64,000 nt of DNA from Ptychodera flava (Eukaryota; Hemichordata; Enteropneusta; Ptychoderidae), in NCBI RefSeq assembly GCF_041260155.1, contig NC_091932.1:7871001-7935000 (forward strand). The letters are read 5' to 3'. A program made the position numbers and the translations under genes. This document shows, piece after piece, positions 39,701-50,602 of the stretch (the stretch's first letter is position 1; each line of letters begins with the position of its first letter). Under the pieces are notes generated by a model. It was not told where the DNA came from and ran no database searches. It was given only the letters and a program-made list of their open reading frames with translations.

Positions 39701-41566
39701 TCTACAATGTTTTGCATCGATTTGCGTTCTCCGTGTCGATTGCATGGGTGATATTCGCATGTGCTACTGGCAATGGAGGTATACTGACAGCTACACTTTT
39801 ACTTTTTTAAAATAGTAAGATAAGAACTAGTACATGAAAACAAATGTAGCGATGCTATAAATCTCGCTTTTTAAGTTAAAGCATGGATCACAGTCCCTTC
39901 ATGTGATGGGGAGGGGGACTATGCAAGGACCACAGTCCCTCCATGTGATGGGGGAGGGGGACTATGCAAGGACCAGAGTCCCTCCATGTGATGGGGAGGG
40001 GGACTATGCAAGGACCACATTCCCTCCATGTGATGGGGAGGGGAACTATGCAAGGACCAGAGTCCCTCCATGTGATGGGGAGGGGGGACTATGCAAGGAC
40101 CCCAGTCCCTCCATGTGATGGGGAGGGGGACTATGCAAGGACCAGAGTCCCTCCATGTGATGGGGAGGGGGACTATGCAAGAACCACAGTCCCTCCATGT
40201 GACGGGGAGGGGGACTATGCAAGGACCACAGTCCCTCCATGTGATGGGGAGGGGGACTATGCAAGGACCACAGTCCCTCCATGTGATGGGGAGGGAGATT
40301 ATGCAAGGGCCATAAAGGGTCTATAGTCAAAGCTAAGATTGTAAGTCTCCTTAGTAGCAACCAATGAAGAACACGTAACTTCCAGCAGTATTAAATTTCA
40401 GTTGTAACGGTTTAACGATAGCAGACAACTCTCATGAAATAGACAGTTTTGCTTGATGTTGCAACGCAATGCTTGCAAAACCACATGGGAGGACTGTGGC
40501 CTAACGTAAGCCTATCCTTTTACCATTGTGTCATAGGTCCCGTTAATGCACTGTTATCCTGGAGCTTTTGGCGGCCCTTGGCAAAAATAAACTATTGTGC
40601 TTATCTGGTTCATCTTGGAGTTATCTTCCTATATACATTCGGATTTCAAAGTTTGTGGTACTACACGGACTTTCACTTTGTAAGTACTTTGAACAATCTA
40701 TTGTCCTTTTTGGCAAACCAAAGTTGACAGCCAATCTATGGCATTTTGAAGGGAAGCTAAACCTTAAGGTAAAGTGTTACCCAAAGTATTGATATCATCA
40801 TAAAACAACACTGTATTCGGCCACAACGGACTGCTTCCAGGATGTTAATAATTTGTTCTGGCCAACAATAATCACGAATCATTAGGCAATTGAATTGACT
40901 TGTTATTTTACATCGGGTCTTTCCTTTTGAATATAATCATTGCTATTCGGAAATAATTTACTGGATGTTAAGATGAATCACCGTACTTCAAGTACTGGAT
41001 ACATTAAGAATCTGAGCGCTGCACTTGAATTTGAATTCAGATCTTACCTTAAATTTCGACGATGCAGGCCGAGACGCTTCTAGTAGGCTCGGACTTAAAT
41101 AAAAGAAGGGCCCGAGCATGAGGGTTTTTTAACTATTAAAATTATATATTATGGTCGCCGTTTACTGGATCCGTTTCGTTTGTCAAAATTTTCGTTAAAA
41201 AGTTTAATTTTGGTCTACTGCCTTCAAAGCCAATTGAAAATCCAATGGAGTATCCTAGTTCACACCGGCTTCAAAGCGGTCTTTGCTCTTGAGGTGGTTC
41301 TTTACTTCGAAACGTAACAGATTTCTTGAAGATACAACGTAAACAGCGCCAGAGTTTTTCGTGAGAATCCCTGCGTTTTGCGATCATATACCATGCATGC
41401 TTGTCAATATTTTACTCATCGTTTCGAACATCTCCTTACAGGCTGTCGAATATTTGGTGTTCTGGTCATCAGCTATGCCGTTGCTTTCATTACCACGATG
41501 GCTGTCGAGTTCCCGATGATAGGTCTAGAAAGAGTATTGCTGCCCAGTAAAAGCAAAAATTCATAA
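29337..41566 (+). CDS. NRF-6-like membrane acyltransferase, copy 2 (14 exons; single-base length anomalies)
   Basis: Exons: 29337-29566, 33017-33171, 33672-33750, 34242-34331, 34985-35169, 35937-36113, 36509-36605, 37002-37275, 37685-37764, 38200-38307, 39106-39249, 39592-39778, 40537-40679, 41442-41566. Domain order matches copy 1: signal peptide (MALRRSLITGCF start), NRF ectodomain, membrane helix (CSVLLAAILVGTIYDV), and acyltransferase-3 domain with LNGIRVLSMFWIILLHSY and HRYWRLTPVYAF. The protein ends in a basic tail (LPSKSKNS). All splice sites are canonical. Against copy 1 there are single-base length differences in exon 1 (T run 29433-29436, one extra), exon 4 (near 34307, one missing), exon 11 (near 39229, one missing) and exon 14 (T run 41453-41455, one missing). 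Allowing for these gives about 691 aa. No other disruption is seen, so this is either a gene with residual sequence errors or a very young pseudogene. Exon 9 is 9 bases shorter than in copy 1, in frame. Confidence 0.82.
30844..31406 (+). other. Unrecognised open stretches in intron 1 of acyltransferase copy 2
   Basis: A 110-codon frame (30844-31176) is followed by a second (31224-31406) that begins after an acceptor-like 'tgtattttgcag' at 31265. The second contains HSPCADEL. The H-S-P-C string faintly recalls the zinc site of cytidine-deaminase folds, but the second expected Cys is absent and no upstream His-Ala-Glu motif was seen. It may be an intron-nested gene fragment or chance. No function is assigned. 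Confidence 0.15.
31538..32047. mobile_element. TTAA-flanked TIR element, ~510 bp, intron 1 of copy 2
   Basis: The left end TTAAAGGCCCAATAGCTGTA matches the reversed right end TTAAAGCCCTTGTAGCTGTA. TTAA is present at both borders, as in piggyBac-type target duplications. The ends resemble those of the element at 48839-49472, so both belong to one family. No transposase frame is present, so it is non-autonomous. Confidence 0.65.
32585..32797. mobile_element. ~210-bp MITE with AGGGAGAACC inverted ends
   Basis: The left end AGGGAGAACCATTTGATTTC and the right end GAAATCAAATGGTTCCCCCC are reverse complements for about 25 bases. The interior is GAA-rich. The same ends appear singly at 27660 and 29176. 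It lies in intron 1 of acyltransferase copy 2. Confidence 0.7.
36674..36740. repeat. (GA)n microsatellite in intron 7 of copy 2
   Basis: About 33 perfect GA units directly follow a short TA run. The paralogous intron of copy 1 carries a TA array instead, so the two arrays arose independently. Confidence 0.97.
39886..40308. repeat. 42-bp minisatellite, ~10 copies, intron 12 of copy 2
   Basis: The unit contains CCCTCCATGTGATGGGG and GGGACTATGCAAGGACCA. It is repeated about ten times with few changes, the commonest being CCACAGT versus CCAGAGT. Because 42 is a multiple of three and the unit lacks stops in several frames, long frames appear on both strands. They are not genes. Confidence 0.95.
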
Positions 41567-41578
41567 TGATTTTGACTT

Positions 41579-41584
<6 letters not shown>

Positions 41585-41641
<57 letters not shown>
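41585..41641. repeat. (TA)n microsatellite
   Basis: A near-perfect TA run just after the stop of acyltransferase copy 2. It directly abuts the hairpin that follows. Confidence 0.95.
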
Positions 41642-41644
<3 letters not shown>

Positions 41645-41647
41645 AAT

Positions 41648-41769
41648 TGCTTGAAGTACAATAACATCTGTTACTTAAGTTTCCTGCAACCCTCAGACAA
41701 AATAACTGTCTGAGGATCGTAGGATGCATGAAACATAAGTAACAGATGTAATTACTTTGTACTTGAAGT
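41648..41769. repeat. Imperfect inverted repeat (hairpin) beside the TA microsatellite
   Basis: The left arm runs from TTGAAGTACAATAACATCTG to CTCAGACA. The right arm, from TGTCTGAGGAT to TTTGTACTTGAAG, is its imperfect reverse complement. Arms are about 55 bases, with a central perfect CTCAGACA...TGTCTGAG stem. It could be a small foldback element inserted at the TA run, or a hairpin in the 3' UTR. Confidence 0.55.
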
Positions 41770-43703
41770 AATTTAGCCGTCTGTCTGTGTGTTTGGATAT
41801 ATCTTGTTGATTTACACAGCGTGTGTATTTTATCGTAAAATTTACAAGCCAAAAGATGTTCATCATATTTTTGTAAAAAACTTATGCACAGGGTATTCAA
41901 ACTATTTAAGCAGGTGAGAATGTAATATGTTTAATACTAATAGCGGAAACCTGAAATGCTTGATATTTGTTGCAAGTTATAACATGTAACGTCGTTGTCA
42001 ACTGTTTTAAATCGAAAATCTCTATTTACTTATCTGTATCACTATTACACAAAGTCAGACAAATTCTGTGACCGCAGTTAGTTCACATGATTTTTTCTTC
42101 CGATGATACTAAATCCTTCATGTAATTCGTTCTGTGTGTCAAACAGAGTGATTTACGATAATCTTGAAATTCAAACTTTATTTTGCTAACTTATTTTACA
42201 ATTCCGTTATACCTGACTTTTATTTGACTTTTCATTAATCATATCCAGTGCTGATTGTTGCGATGGCGGCGTATTTCAAATTTACACTTTTCTTGTCAAA
42301 CTTTTAAGTGTCAACTGTATCCATATGAGCTATATTTTGTCCCGGGTCTCCACCCCAAGTAGAGTAAACATGGTCGGGTAAAGATCTATATATAAAATAT
42401 ATCCTAGTTCGTGTATTTCCTCAGATTTGTTGAAATGTGACTTGTAATAAATTTTTAAATATGTTCTCAGACAGTTTTCATAAACTATTGTAATATTAAT
42501 TTGTTGTTGTTTCTGTTATTTGTGATAATGGTGATTCAACGTCGTTCTCAGTACAACAGATTCTCTGTGATTGATTCGTCAGTTCCGACTTCTAGACGGG
42601 CGAAAATGTTGAATCGCAGTGTTAGTATAATGTCTAAGTTACATTGTAACATACCATGGTTTGAAACCGAGAAACAAAGCTAATGCCGATGTAACACGGC
42701 AAGTTTGCTACATTTCTGACTGTCATTCGTTTGTTGAAGCTCATGTTAGCGTTTTCACATTGCCACATTCTGTAAAAGTCTGAGCTAGGATGTTAAGATC
42801 ACACCGACTTTGTATAGTGGATTGATTTGAATATCAATTCAAACAAACTCTTGATAAATCATAGTGCGTTTCAGTGCTTGTCTGAGCAGTGTCTTGTCGT
42901 CTCTATGGTAACGAATGTCATATAGTCCTAATAGCAGATGCAAAAAAGCATTTGTTTGAAAACTATCACTAACATCTCTTGTTGCGGCACATGCGCCGTT
43001 ACTAGTCAATACACTATTGTGATCGTATCTGGGATTGAAAAAAATTACGTGCGTAATATTAACACCATTCAGTGCGCTACCCATACAAATGGAACTCACC
43101 TCATTGGCCATACACTCACAATGCCTTTAAGGAATAGTCTATAAACATTAAACCATGGTGTATCAAAGTCAGGAACATAGAAATCTTATGCACATAGGAA
43201 CATTTTGAAATAAGATTTTTGTCAATAATTATTAACAATATCAATGATCTAAATAGCAAATCTAAATTTTAGTATTATTTTATTTCTTGTACTATATTTG
43301 TCATGGACAACTATGCCATAAGGTTTTGTCACTGCAACTATACACAACGATGATGCCTCTGTGTTTTAATATCAAAGTCACCGTGTCTATGAACGAATAG
43401 GCAAGCCGCCATGATTAGCTCACTATGAAACATTCTTTTTACTATTTAAAGACCCACCATTGACACGAAATACAAAAATATACCATAACATATATACTCT
43501 GCAACCACTCACTATAATTCCATGCCATAATTAATGGTGAACATGATGTGAACGACGTAATTATATCGTACGGATAGTCTTGGATAAAAACCCCGAAAAC
43601 TCGATACATAAACTATAGCCTAGCATGATACGTAATATTGCTCCACCAATGTATAAAAGTATCTTGTCGTGCATTAAACTCCCTTTCAATAATATTGACT
43701 TAT

Positions 43704-43709
43704 TTTATT
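43704..43709 (-). promoter_or_regulatory. Candidate polyadenylation signal for SDR gene A
   Basis: AATAAA on the minus strand, about 250 bases beyond the stop codon at 43960. Confidence 0.4.
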
Positions 43710-43959
43710 TGTTACACATTTGCATTGAGATTGTCTTCCCTACAGCTTCGACGTTTCTCTCTTCCTGTGTTTGTACTGCAGACCCATTCCATATAGTAGT
43801 GAGGTGGTCGTCATACATTCAACAAAACAAACGCTTTTTCGCAGGTTACGAAGTTGTCAGTAGGAGTACGAAAGAATTAGAAATACACAACATAATCTGA
43901 AATCAAGCCTTAACTTTCCTTTGTCATTTGGAAAAGTATCCTTTTAGCTATTAATCCTC

Positions 43960-46900
43960 CTAAAAGTTCTTCTTTTGTCTTCCGACAAAGCCTTCCATAA
44001 ATGTTCCGCCTCCAACCAGGTATGTCAATCTCATAAAGGCGTCGACAGACATCCAACTACAATAATCACAGAATTGTATTGTTAACTATAGCAGACATAT
44101 CATAGAGTAATTGTCTTAATAAAGGACGAATAATGAGTACTTGTTCTTCTTATCAAACTTGGAATTCGAAACCGTAGTCAAGGTTTATTCCTTTCAGTAC
44201 TGCAAATGCGTCAAAAACTGAACATTTCGAAGATTGTTTTAAGGAGAAACCGGGTTTTTAGGGTTATTTTACTTGATAAAAAGAACCACTTTGACACTTT
44301 GGCAGTGTAGATAAAAAATCATCTTAAGTCTGTCGATGACAGATACGCGTTCATTGTTGATAGGGAACTCTTGTAGGTTATCTTTACTATACTTACGATT
44401 TCAGATAAGGGAAAACATACATAGCCTTTGGTAAGCAGAGTACTTTTTGATTGCTCTGAACGGCGTCTACAACCTTCTTGGCAACATATTCTTGTTCCAA
44501 CATCGGTATAATGCTGTTAAAACAATAAATTAGGATGGCTTATCATTAACTTACCAACTGCGCAATTGCATTTGTCAATGTGAACGTCGCTGATAACCGT
44601 ATCGAATCTGTGGCAGTATTTCACAATTTACGCCTTAATGACCGAGCAGAAAGGGAATTTAAATATCATTTATTGGTCTACATTAAGTGTCTTCTGTCTT
44701 CCTAACGTCGATTGCAAATCAAGATATCAAATGACTGACAGAGAATGGTTGACACTTTGTGAAAATTGGTATCAAATCCCGCGATAGAATATCATCGTGT
44801 GACATCAGGAAACAACGCTTTAAACATCATTCCTTGCTGTTGAATCACAAAATCAAAATAATTGTGCTCGACTCTCGTGCTGATGATCTTATTGGAGAAT
44901 CACTGTCGTCATTTGAAGCTATTTCGCATTTCCAAGATGCCCTATGCATATTGCAAAGCACTCGATTTTTGGTACCGTGCATTGTCTCAACTTGTGTTTC
45001 AGCGGTTGAGTGATTCCGGCAAACTTTTAATGCAGCTATTGAATTAGCCATCATATACTTGTTTCATAGGTACGAAATTAATCCATAGACCCTCAAAATA
45101 CCATAGGGTCTATGATTAATCCAAAATTTAACACAATTGCCTCTGCCAATCTTGCCCGGGAAGATATTTGCTTACCCAACTTTCACACCATCAAACATTC
45201 CAGTATCGATAAAATATGGCTGCACCAGAGTTGTATGAACTCCTGTCACTTTCTGTATATCCATTTCTAACATCAACGATTCATGGAGACCAACTGCAGC
45301 AAATTTACTGGCGCAGTACTCCACCAAACCAGGACATCCACAGCTACCTGCTATGCTGCCAATGGTTACCAGATGACCATGGTTGTTGTCGATCATTGTT
45401 GGTAGGAAAGCTTTGATGGTCTGGAAAGTGAAACGTAAACTTCAGTAAATTTAAATAAACTTACCAACTTCCATGGCTAAGTATACATCCCCACTTTTAA
45501 ACTATGAACCTTGGCCTTGTTACTTAAAAAAAATTCAAAGTGTATAAACTTATATAGTCACTTACTTAACAACTTTCATGACGAGCTGCACAACTTCTGT
45601 CGACTTACATACTCACGAAGTGTTAGGGTTGACCGAACACCCCATCCCATTCGACAAACTAATAGCTGCATTTAAACCCTACATTCACCATAATACATTG
45701 TACTTGGCATTCGGTATTTTTTATGGCTGTCACCATCGAAGTTTACACCAGACTTCAGCATTAAGTCGCTCGCAAGCATTCAAGTTAACCTTTATTTTAG
45801 ACATACACTTCGATATTATTCTAAGGCTGTACCCGTCCAAGTAGAATCGAGTGTGATTTTACTCTGGAATAAATTACAAAGAAGTCGCTTGCAAGCATTT
45901 CAAGACATAAACTCTACATGGCAGTCGATGTTTTTACTGCTACAACCATCCATAGTGCACACTGATATTATCCCCTGTATTATTTTGTTGTGGGTATGGT
46001 CACTACTCAACGGATGATGTAGGGTTAGTGGATGTACTGGAGACTTCTATGGGCAAATTTCTTGTATTTGTGTTTGGTAGGAATGTGGCCTGTACGATGA
46101 CACAAGAATTCAAACGTGCTCTGCAAAATGGAATCGGTTGGATGTTGTACATTGGCACAGAATGTGTGAAGTAAATAGGAAATAGCTTCCACTTATACGT
46201 GGAAATGAGAAAAAGAGTTCGTAGACAAACAACAGAAACACTTCTCTCTGAAGGATGTCGCTCACTACGTTTTTTCCACGCCATTTTCAAGCAAGTTGGT
46301 TGTCCAAACGCCAATTGAAAGGAAAGTAGGGGAATGGAGCGAAAATTTTAACACAGGAGGAGACTCAGGACATTGAGCCAGATTTGCTGTCTATAAGTAT
46401 TTTGTCGGCCAATGTGGAAAACGTTTGCTTATTAGTGAGACGATTGTGTTAGTTTGCAGCCAGTAGTAAGAGTTTTTAAAGTGTTTAATCCAACACACGA
46501 AATCGTAAGAAATTAGGGTTCTTTTCGGAATTAAATTATTATCTTAAGACCCGTCTTTCCAGGAATGTATAATCAGCATGGACACCTCCTTGTGTTTCGC
46601 CTGGTGATTTGTACTTGAACTGACAATCATTACATTCTGTGTTCGGCATCTGTCTCCATGCCATTTCAAGTATTCGAGCTAAAACACTGATAACATTCAA
46701 GTGACCCTACAACTCCCTCAGTATTCACGGTTCCACAAAACCTAACTTGTCGTCGTACAGATGAGGAGTAGTCGATAGGCCATTAGGTCATTAACATGGG
46801 GCGCGACACATCAGGTGACGACCGTATCACCGTATCAAATATAGCATGTTAAAGCGTAAAGTTACCCAATTCATGTCTTCAAATAAACGAGGTTTCGAAG

Positions 46901-47938
46901 TGTAGGCAGAATCAAATACACTAGACTTTCGTTTTGTAAAATGTGATTCATCGACGATGAAATGTTCAAATTAAGTCAGGATTGACCTTGTGGGATGAAC
47001 TGCAGGCAATATGTAAGTATACACAACTTCAAACAGAAATTTAGGAATTCATGATCCATCCAGAAATTCAGGGATTCATTACAATTAATTGCATTCACGG
47101 GGCATTGTAGTGTTCAATATTTGCACAGGTGTGTCGGCATTTCAAATGATAAAACAGCTGCTGACGTAATCTGAAAACGACCGCCATATTGAAAGAATCA
47201 GTATAAACAGACGGATAGAAGGGACAGTTTTGGAAATTTTGCATGTTTTCAACATAGCATGCAGAACCGCGAAAATTAAATACTAAACAAGTGATTCTCC
47301 CAACGTGGCAGCTAGGCTTATATGAGATGTGAAAGTGTGCTTACTGATGCTCGGCGATCAGGGTTCATGCCCTGTTCCGAAGACCAGAGACAGTTGCAAC
47401 CTATTCGGTAAACGTCAAAAGGCCACATGAAATGACCGTGGAAGAATGGAGCATTACGCACGATATCAACAAATATGGTTATTACCCAAAACACAGCCAT
47501 GACGTTCACATCCATGGTCCTTTCGATGAGTTCATCAGGGCAGTCTAATAATTTCTTACCAGCCACCACTCCAGCATTATTGACCAATATGGTAACATCA
47601 CCAACTTCTTGAGTGACTTGTTTAGCAACACGATAAACGTCTTCTTTCTTGGTCACATCTACCACGTAGCTGTGGGCTTTACCTCCAAGTTGTTTAATCT
47701 GTTCAGCTGTCTCATCGTTACCTTCTTTGTTAATATCCCAAAGTACCAATGTAGAACCTTGCTTAGCAAAGTTGATTGACATCAGACGACCAATACCACT
47801 ACCAGCACCGGTAACCAGCACGATTTCTCCGTCCAAAGATTTCTTACTGGCCGGCAGAAAGAATTTTATCCATGACCAAAAAATTAAAGCCCATACACCA
47901 ATCATGTCAAACAGGGCTTTTAAACCATGTCGGGCCAT
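43960..47938 (-). CDS. SDR16C/RDHE2-like short-chain dehydrogenase, gene A (4 exons)
   Basis: Exons in transcript order: 47938-47486, 45420-45176, 44513-44397, 44056-43960, with GT-AG introns; the sum is 912 nt (303 aa), normal for this family. Residues ~8-28 form an N-terminal membrane anchor. The cofactor motif TGAGSGIG is at 43-50. Asp68 (LVLWDIN), at the end of strand 2, favours NAD(H) over NADP(H). NNAG is at 120-123. The catalytic set is Asn145, Ser173, Tyr186 and Lys190 (YCASK). The tail FVGRQKKNF resembles SDR16C C-termini. Known relatives are ER-membrane retinol or 3-hydroxysteroid dehydrogenases; the substrate here is inferred only by family. The start at 47938 matches gene B. An in-frame ATG at 48073 would add 45 residues rich in Arg and Ser and is less likely. 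Intron 1 (2 kb) shows no gene. Confidence 0.9.
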
Positions 47939-48689
47939 ATCGATCGTAGCTACCGTTTGAATAATTGACAAACAGGACTGCGCACTTGAGAAAGTTCGAG
48001 TACGGGCTCTTGAACCGAATTTTCGTAGTGAGCAAAGGCCTAACAACAGGTAGCCTCGTTTTAAAGTAAACATGGGACAACAATCTGTCGGATTTCATTG
48101 TCTTTAGACTGCGTGTAGTAGTTGTACACCAGGAGAGCAAACACCAGGGACAATCGATGCATACAAACTACAAAATTCCGTATTGATCATTACGTTCCGG
48201 TTGGGGTAAAAGTTCACTCCTCAAAGGGGAGCAAACAAAAAATCAGATACAAAATCAACAAAGTGTGAACGCCGTCGCTCCGGTAAAATAACCGACTTGT
48301 GGAATACCATATCAAAGTAAAACCCCAAGCACATTTTGTAAAGGAAATGTCAGAATTACAACATAAACAGAGGGCCGGGTTCATCCGTGCAAGACACGAT
48401 CTTGAAATGACATGGCATGACTAAAAGTTTGGTGTTTACAACCGTAACTGTTTGGTTTAGTGACGCTATTAACTTCTTATACAACGACAAATCTACACAT
48501 TTTAAATCGATGATGGCAACTATTGTCGGTACATACCTACAGTCAACGAGGTCAAAGATAAAGTAACGGTAGGGACTCGGCCTTGGAGAGACATCAAAAA
48601 GTGGCTGACACCCCCTTCAAACTTTCGCAAACAGGGTGACCCCCGTTCCACTTTGTGAACAATAACTTTAGCAAAAAATATTTATTTTA

Positions 48690-49642
48690 AGGTAGAACGC
48701 ACCTCGGGGACAGAAATTCAGGCCTTCAAATTTTATAAATTTTCTTTTGACCTACCACTTGTGGGGGCTCATTTTGAAGCTCTTGGCGTCACCGTCTTAG
48801 TTTTTCGAAAATCGAAAATTTTATTTTTTCTCATAGAATTAAAGTTCCATTAGCTGTATCTTCTGGCGATTTTTCCGTTAGTTTTGATTGAAATGATCAC
48901 TGGCTCATGTTGAATAGCCTGTCAAATAACAGAGAATCGCATATTATTCGGAAACATTACGTGCCCTACAACTAAATAACATGTGATTTTACAACGAAAA
49001 TTTCAATTTTGTCCGGACAGAAAATACAAACTGTTGACACGCGAATTGCAACGTAGGCATTCTTCTGCACCTGCGCGAGTTATTTACAGCAATTTCAAAA
49101 TAAATATTCATTACTTATGCCCGGTACTTACGTCGTAGTCCATTGTCCGAGCACGTTGCGTAGCCAGATGTCTGGCAATCCACGACGCAATGTTGTTTTG
49201 ATCCGACAATAAACGTGAACTTGTACATCTGGCGTGATCGCGGCGTCACCATATCTGCGTTCTCCCCACCAGCACGCTGAGCACGCCAGACGTCAACAAA
49301 CGAGCTCGGAAGGGCAATACGTTTGAACAAAAATTAGCAGTTTTATGTGGCTGTAACATCACTAATCATGTTTGTTTCTTCGTAAAACAACATTTTGCAA
49401 CAAATATGAGCCTCCAACTTGGAATTTTCCGAGGTAAAAAATGGTCAAAAGTTACAAATAATGGCCCTTTAACACAGGGATGGCGGCCATTTTGGATTTC
49501 AAATTTCGAGAAATCGCAAGTTATTTGTCTCTCTAGTACAAAACTTTTAACAGTGACCCCTGATTTTTTTTCTTGATTTGGTAAGAGAGTGGTTGAAAGT
49601 TTCACTGAGGAAAGTTTCACTTTCGAGGTGCATATATATACG
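48690..49642 (+). mobile_element. ~300-bp TIR repeat (family A), copy 4, split by an insertion
   Basis: The left half (48690-48838) starts AAGGTAGAACGCACCTCGGG. The right half (49473-49642) resumes at ACACAGGGATGGCGGCC, the expected next block, and ends near a reversed GCACCTCGAAAG. The 630-bp stretch between them is a separate TTAA-flanked element. Confidence 0.75.
48839..49472. mobile_element. TTAA-flanked element nested in family A copy 4
   Basis: TTAA is at both borders. The left end is AGTTCCATTAGCTGTATC; the reversed right end AGGGCCATTATTTGTAAC shares the pattern. In undisturbed copies of the host repeat this site reads GTTAAC, which shows a precise TTAA insertion. It is related to 31538-32047 and has no transposase frame. 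Confidence 0.7.
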
Positions 49643-50268
49643 CGCGATGACGTCAGTGAATTTGAAAAAAATTTCCTTATTATACTGTACTCAAATGACT
49701 TTTTCTTGCATTGATTTTGCGGAGATGAGAACGTATAATTTTATTGATGAATTGCAAGTTTGAAATTGACAATACTTGAGTTGAAGTGTACTTTCACAGT
49801 TTTACAAATTCAGAGTCAAAAGTCCAAAGAAAATCTGGTGTACGGAATTTGTCTTCTTCTCTGACTGACATTTCATGTGCAGTCGGCGTCAGAATATTAC
49901 ACTGTGCGAGTCAAATTAGAGTTCCAACTGGCCGAAGTACATATAGTACTATAAGGTACAGAATTATATTTAATGTTTTATCAATAGCAGTGAATTTGTG
50001 ATGTCATCCTTCCGGATTATTATTGATAATGTATCCGATTATCCAGCATTGTGGTACCAGATATTTTTCTACATCTACAAATACACTGGCATCGCCAAAA
50101 GTATAGAATAATAACAATAATGTACTCCTTATACCGGTCGATAATGGACTCAAGTAAATTTTGCACTCCATAATGTACTCGACCTCCAAGTCACCCCATA
50201 CATTATGTCTCGCAAAGTTCGCTTTCGTCCATTATGAACCGCGAGGGGGTACATGATTGCTTAAATAA

Positions 50269-50602
50269 TTAAAGGGACAAAGTCGCCCATTTTTCATGAA
50301 TTTTGTTTGAGACGAGATACTACTTATATTGTTTGACATGTTGAAAGATACTGAATGAATGGGTGACCATGCATATATTCGACTCCAGTTTTAGACACGA
50401 TACATGAAACCATCGCGAAAATGAATTAATGGTCATCACCAATAGTTCATTTTTGCGCTGGTTTCATTTAATTTGTGTAAAACTGGGGTCGAATATATGC
50501 ATGGTCACTTATTCATTCAGTATCTTTCAACATGTCAAACAAAATAAGTAGTAACTCGTATCAAACAAATTTCATGAAAAATGGCCGACTTTGTCCCTTT
50601 AA
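50269..50602. mobile_element. Foldback MITE with ~145-bp arms and TTAA borders
   Basis: The left arm starts TTAAAGGGACAAAGTCGCCC; the reversed right end starts TTAAAGGGACAAAGTCGGCC. The arms match at about 90% over some 145 bases each, with a short central spacer around 50410-50455. Transcription through it would give a long hairpin. Confidence 0.85.

Larger units (their letters stand above)
41567..43959. other. Convergent intergenic region between acyltransferase copy 2 and SDR gene A
   Basis: The two genes point at each other here, so it should hold both 3' UTRs. Contents: a TA microsatellite, a long imperfect hairpin (41648-41769), and otherwise AT-rich sequence. A 60-codon frame at 42501-42683 begins with a hydrophobic run, but it has no supporting motif and is not called. 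Confidence 0.55.

Noticed and set aside
39886-40308. CRISPR-like regular repeats
   Set aside because: The units are contiguous with no unique spacers, and the genome is clearly eukaryotic. It is a minisatellite.
39903-40360. Long open frames on both strands across the 42-bp repeat
   Set aside because: The unit length is a multiple of three and lacks stops, so several frames are open at once. The repeat lies inside a well-supported intron.
42501-42683. 60-codon frame with a hydrophobic start
   Set aside because: It probably lies in the 3' UTR of acyltransferase copy 2; no motif and no splice context.
47727-47960. Plus-strand frame also seen at 54647-54898
   Set aside because: It is the antisense shadow of SDR exon 1, conserved only because exon 1 is conserved.
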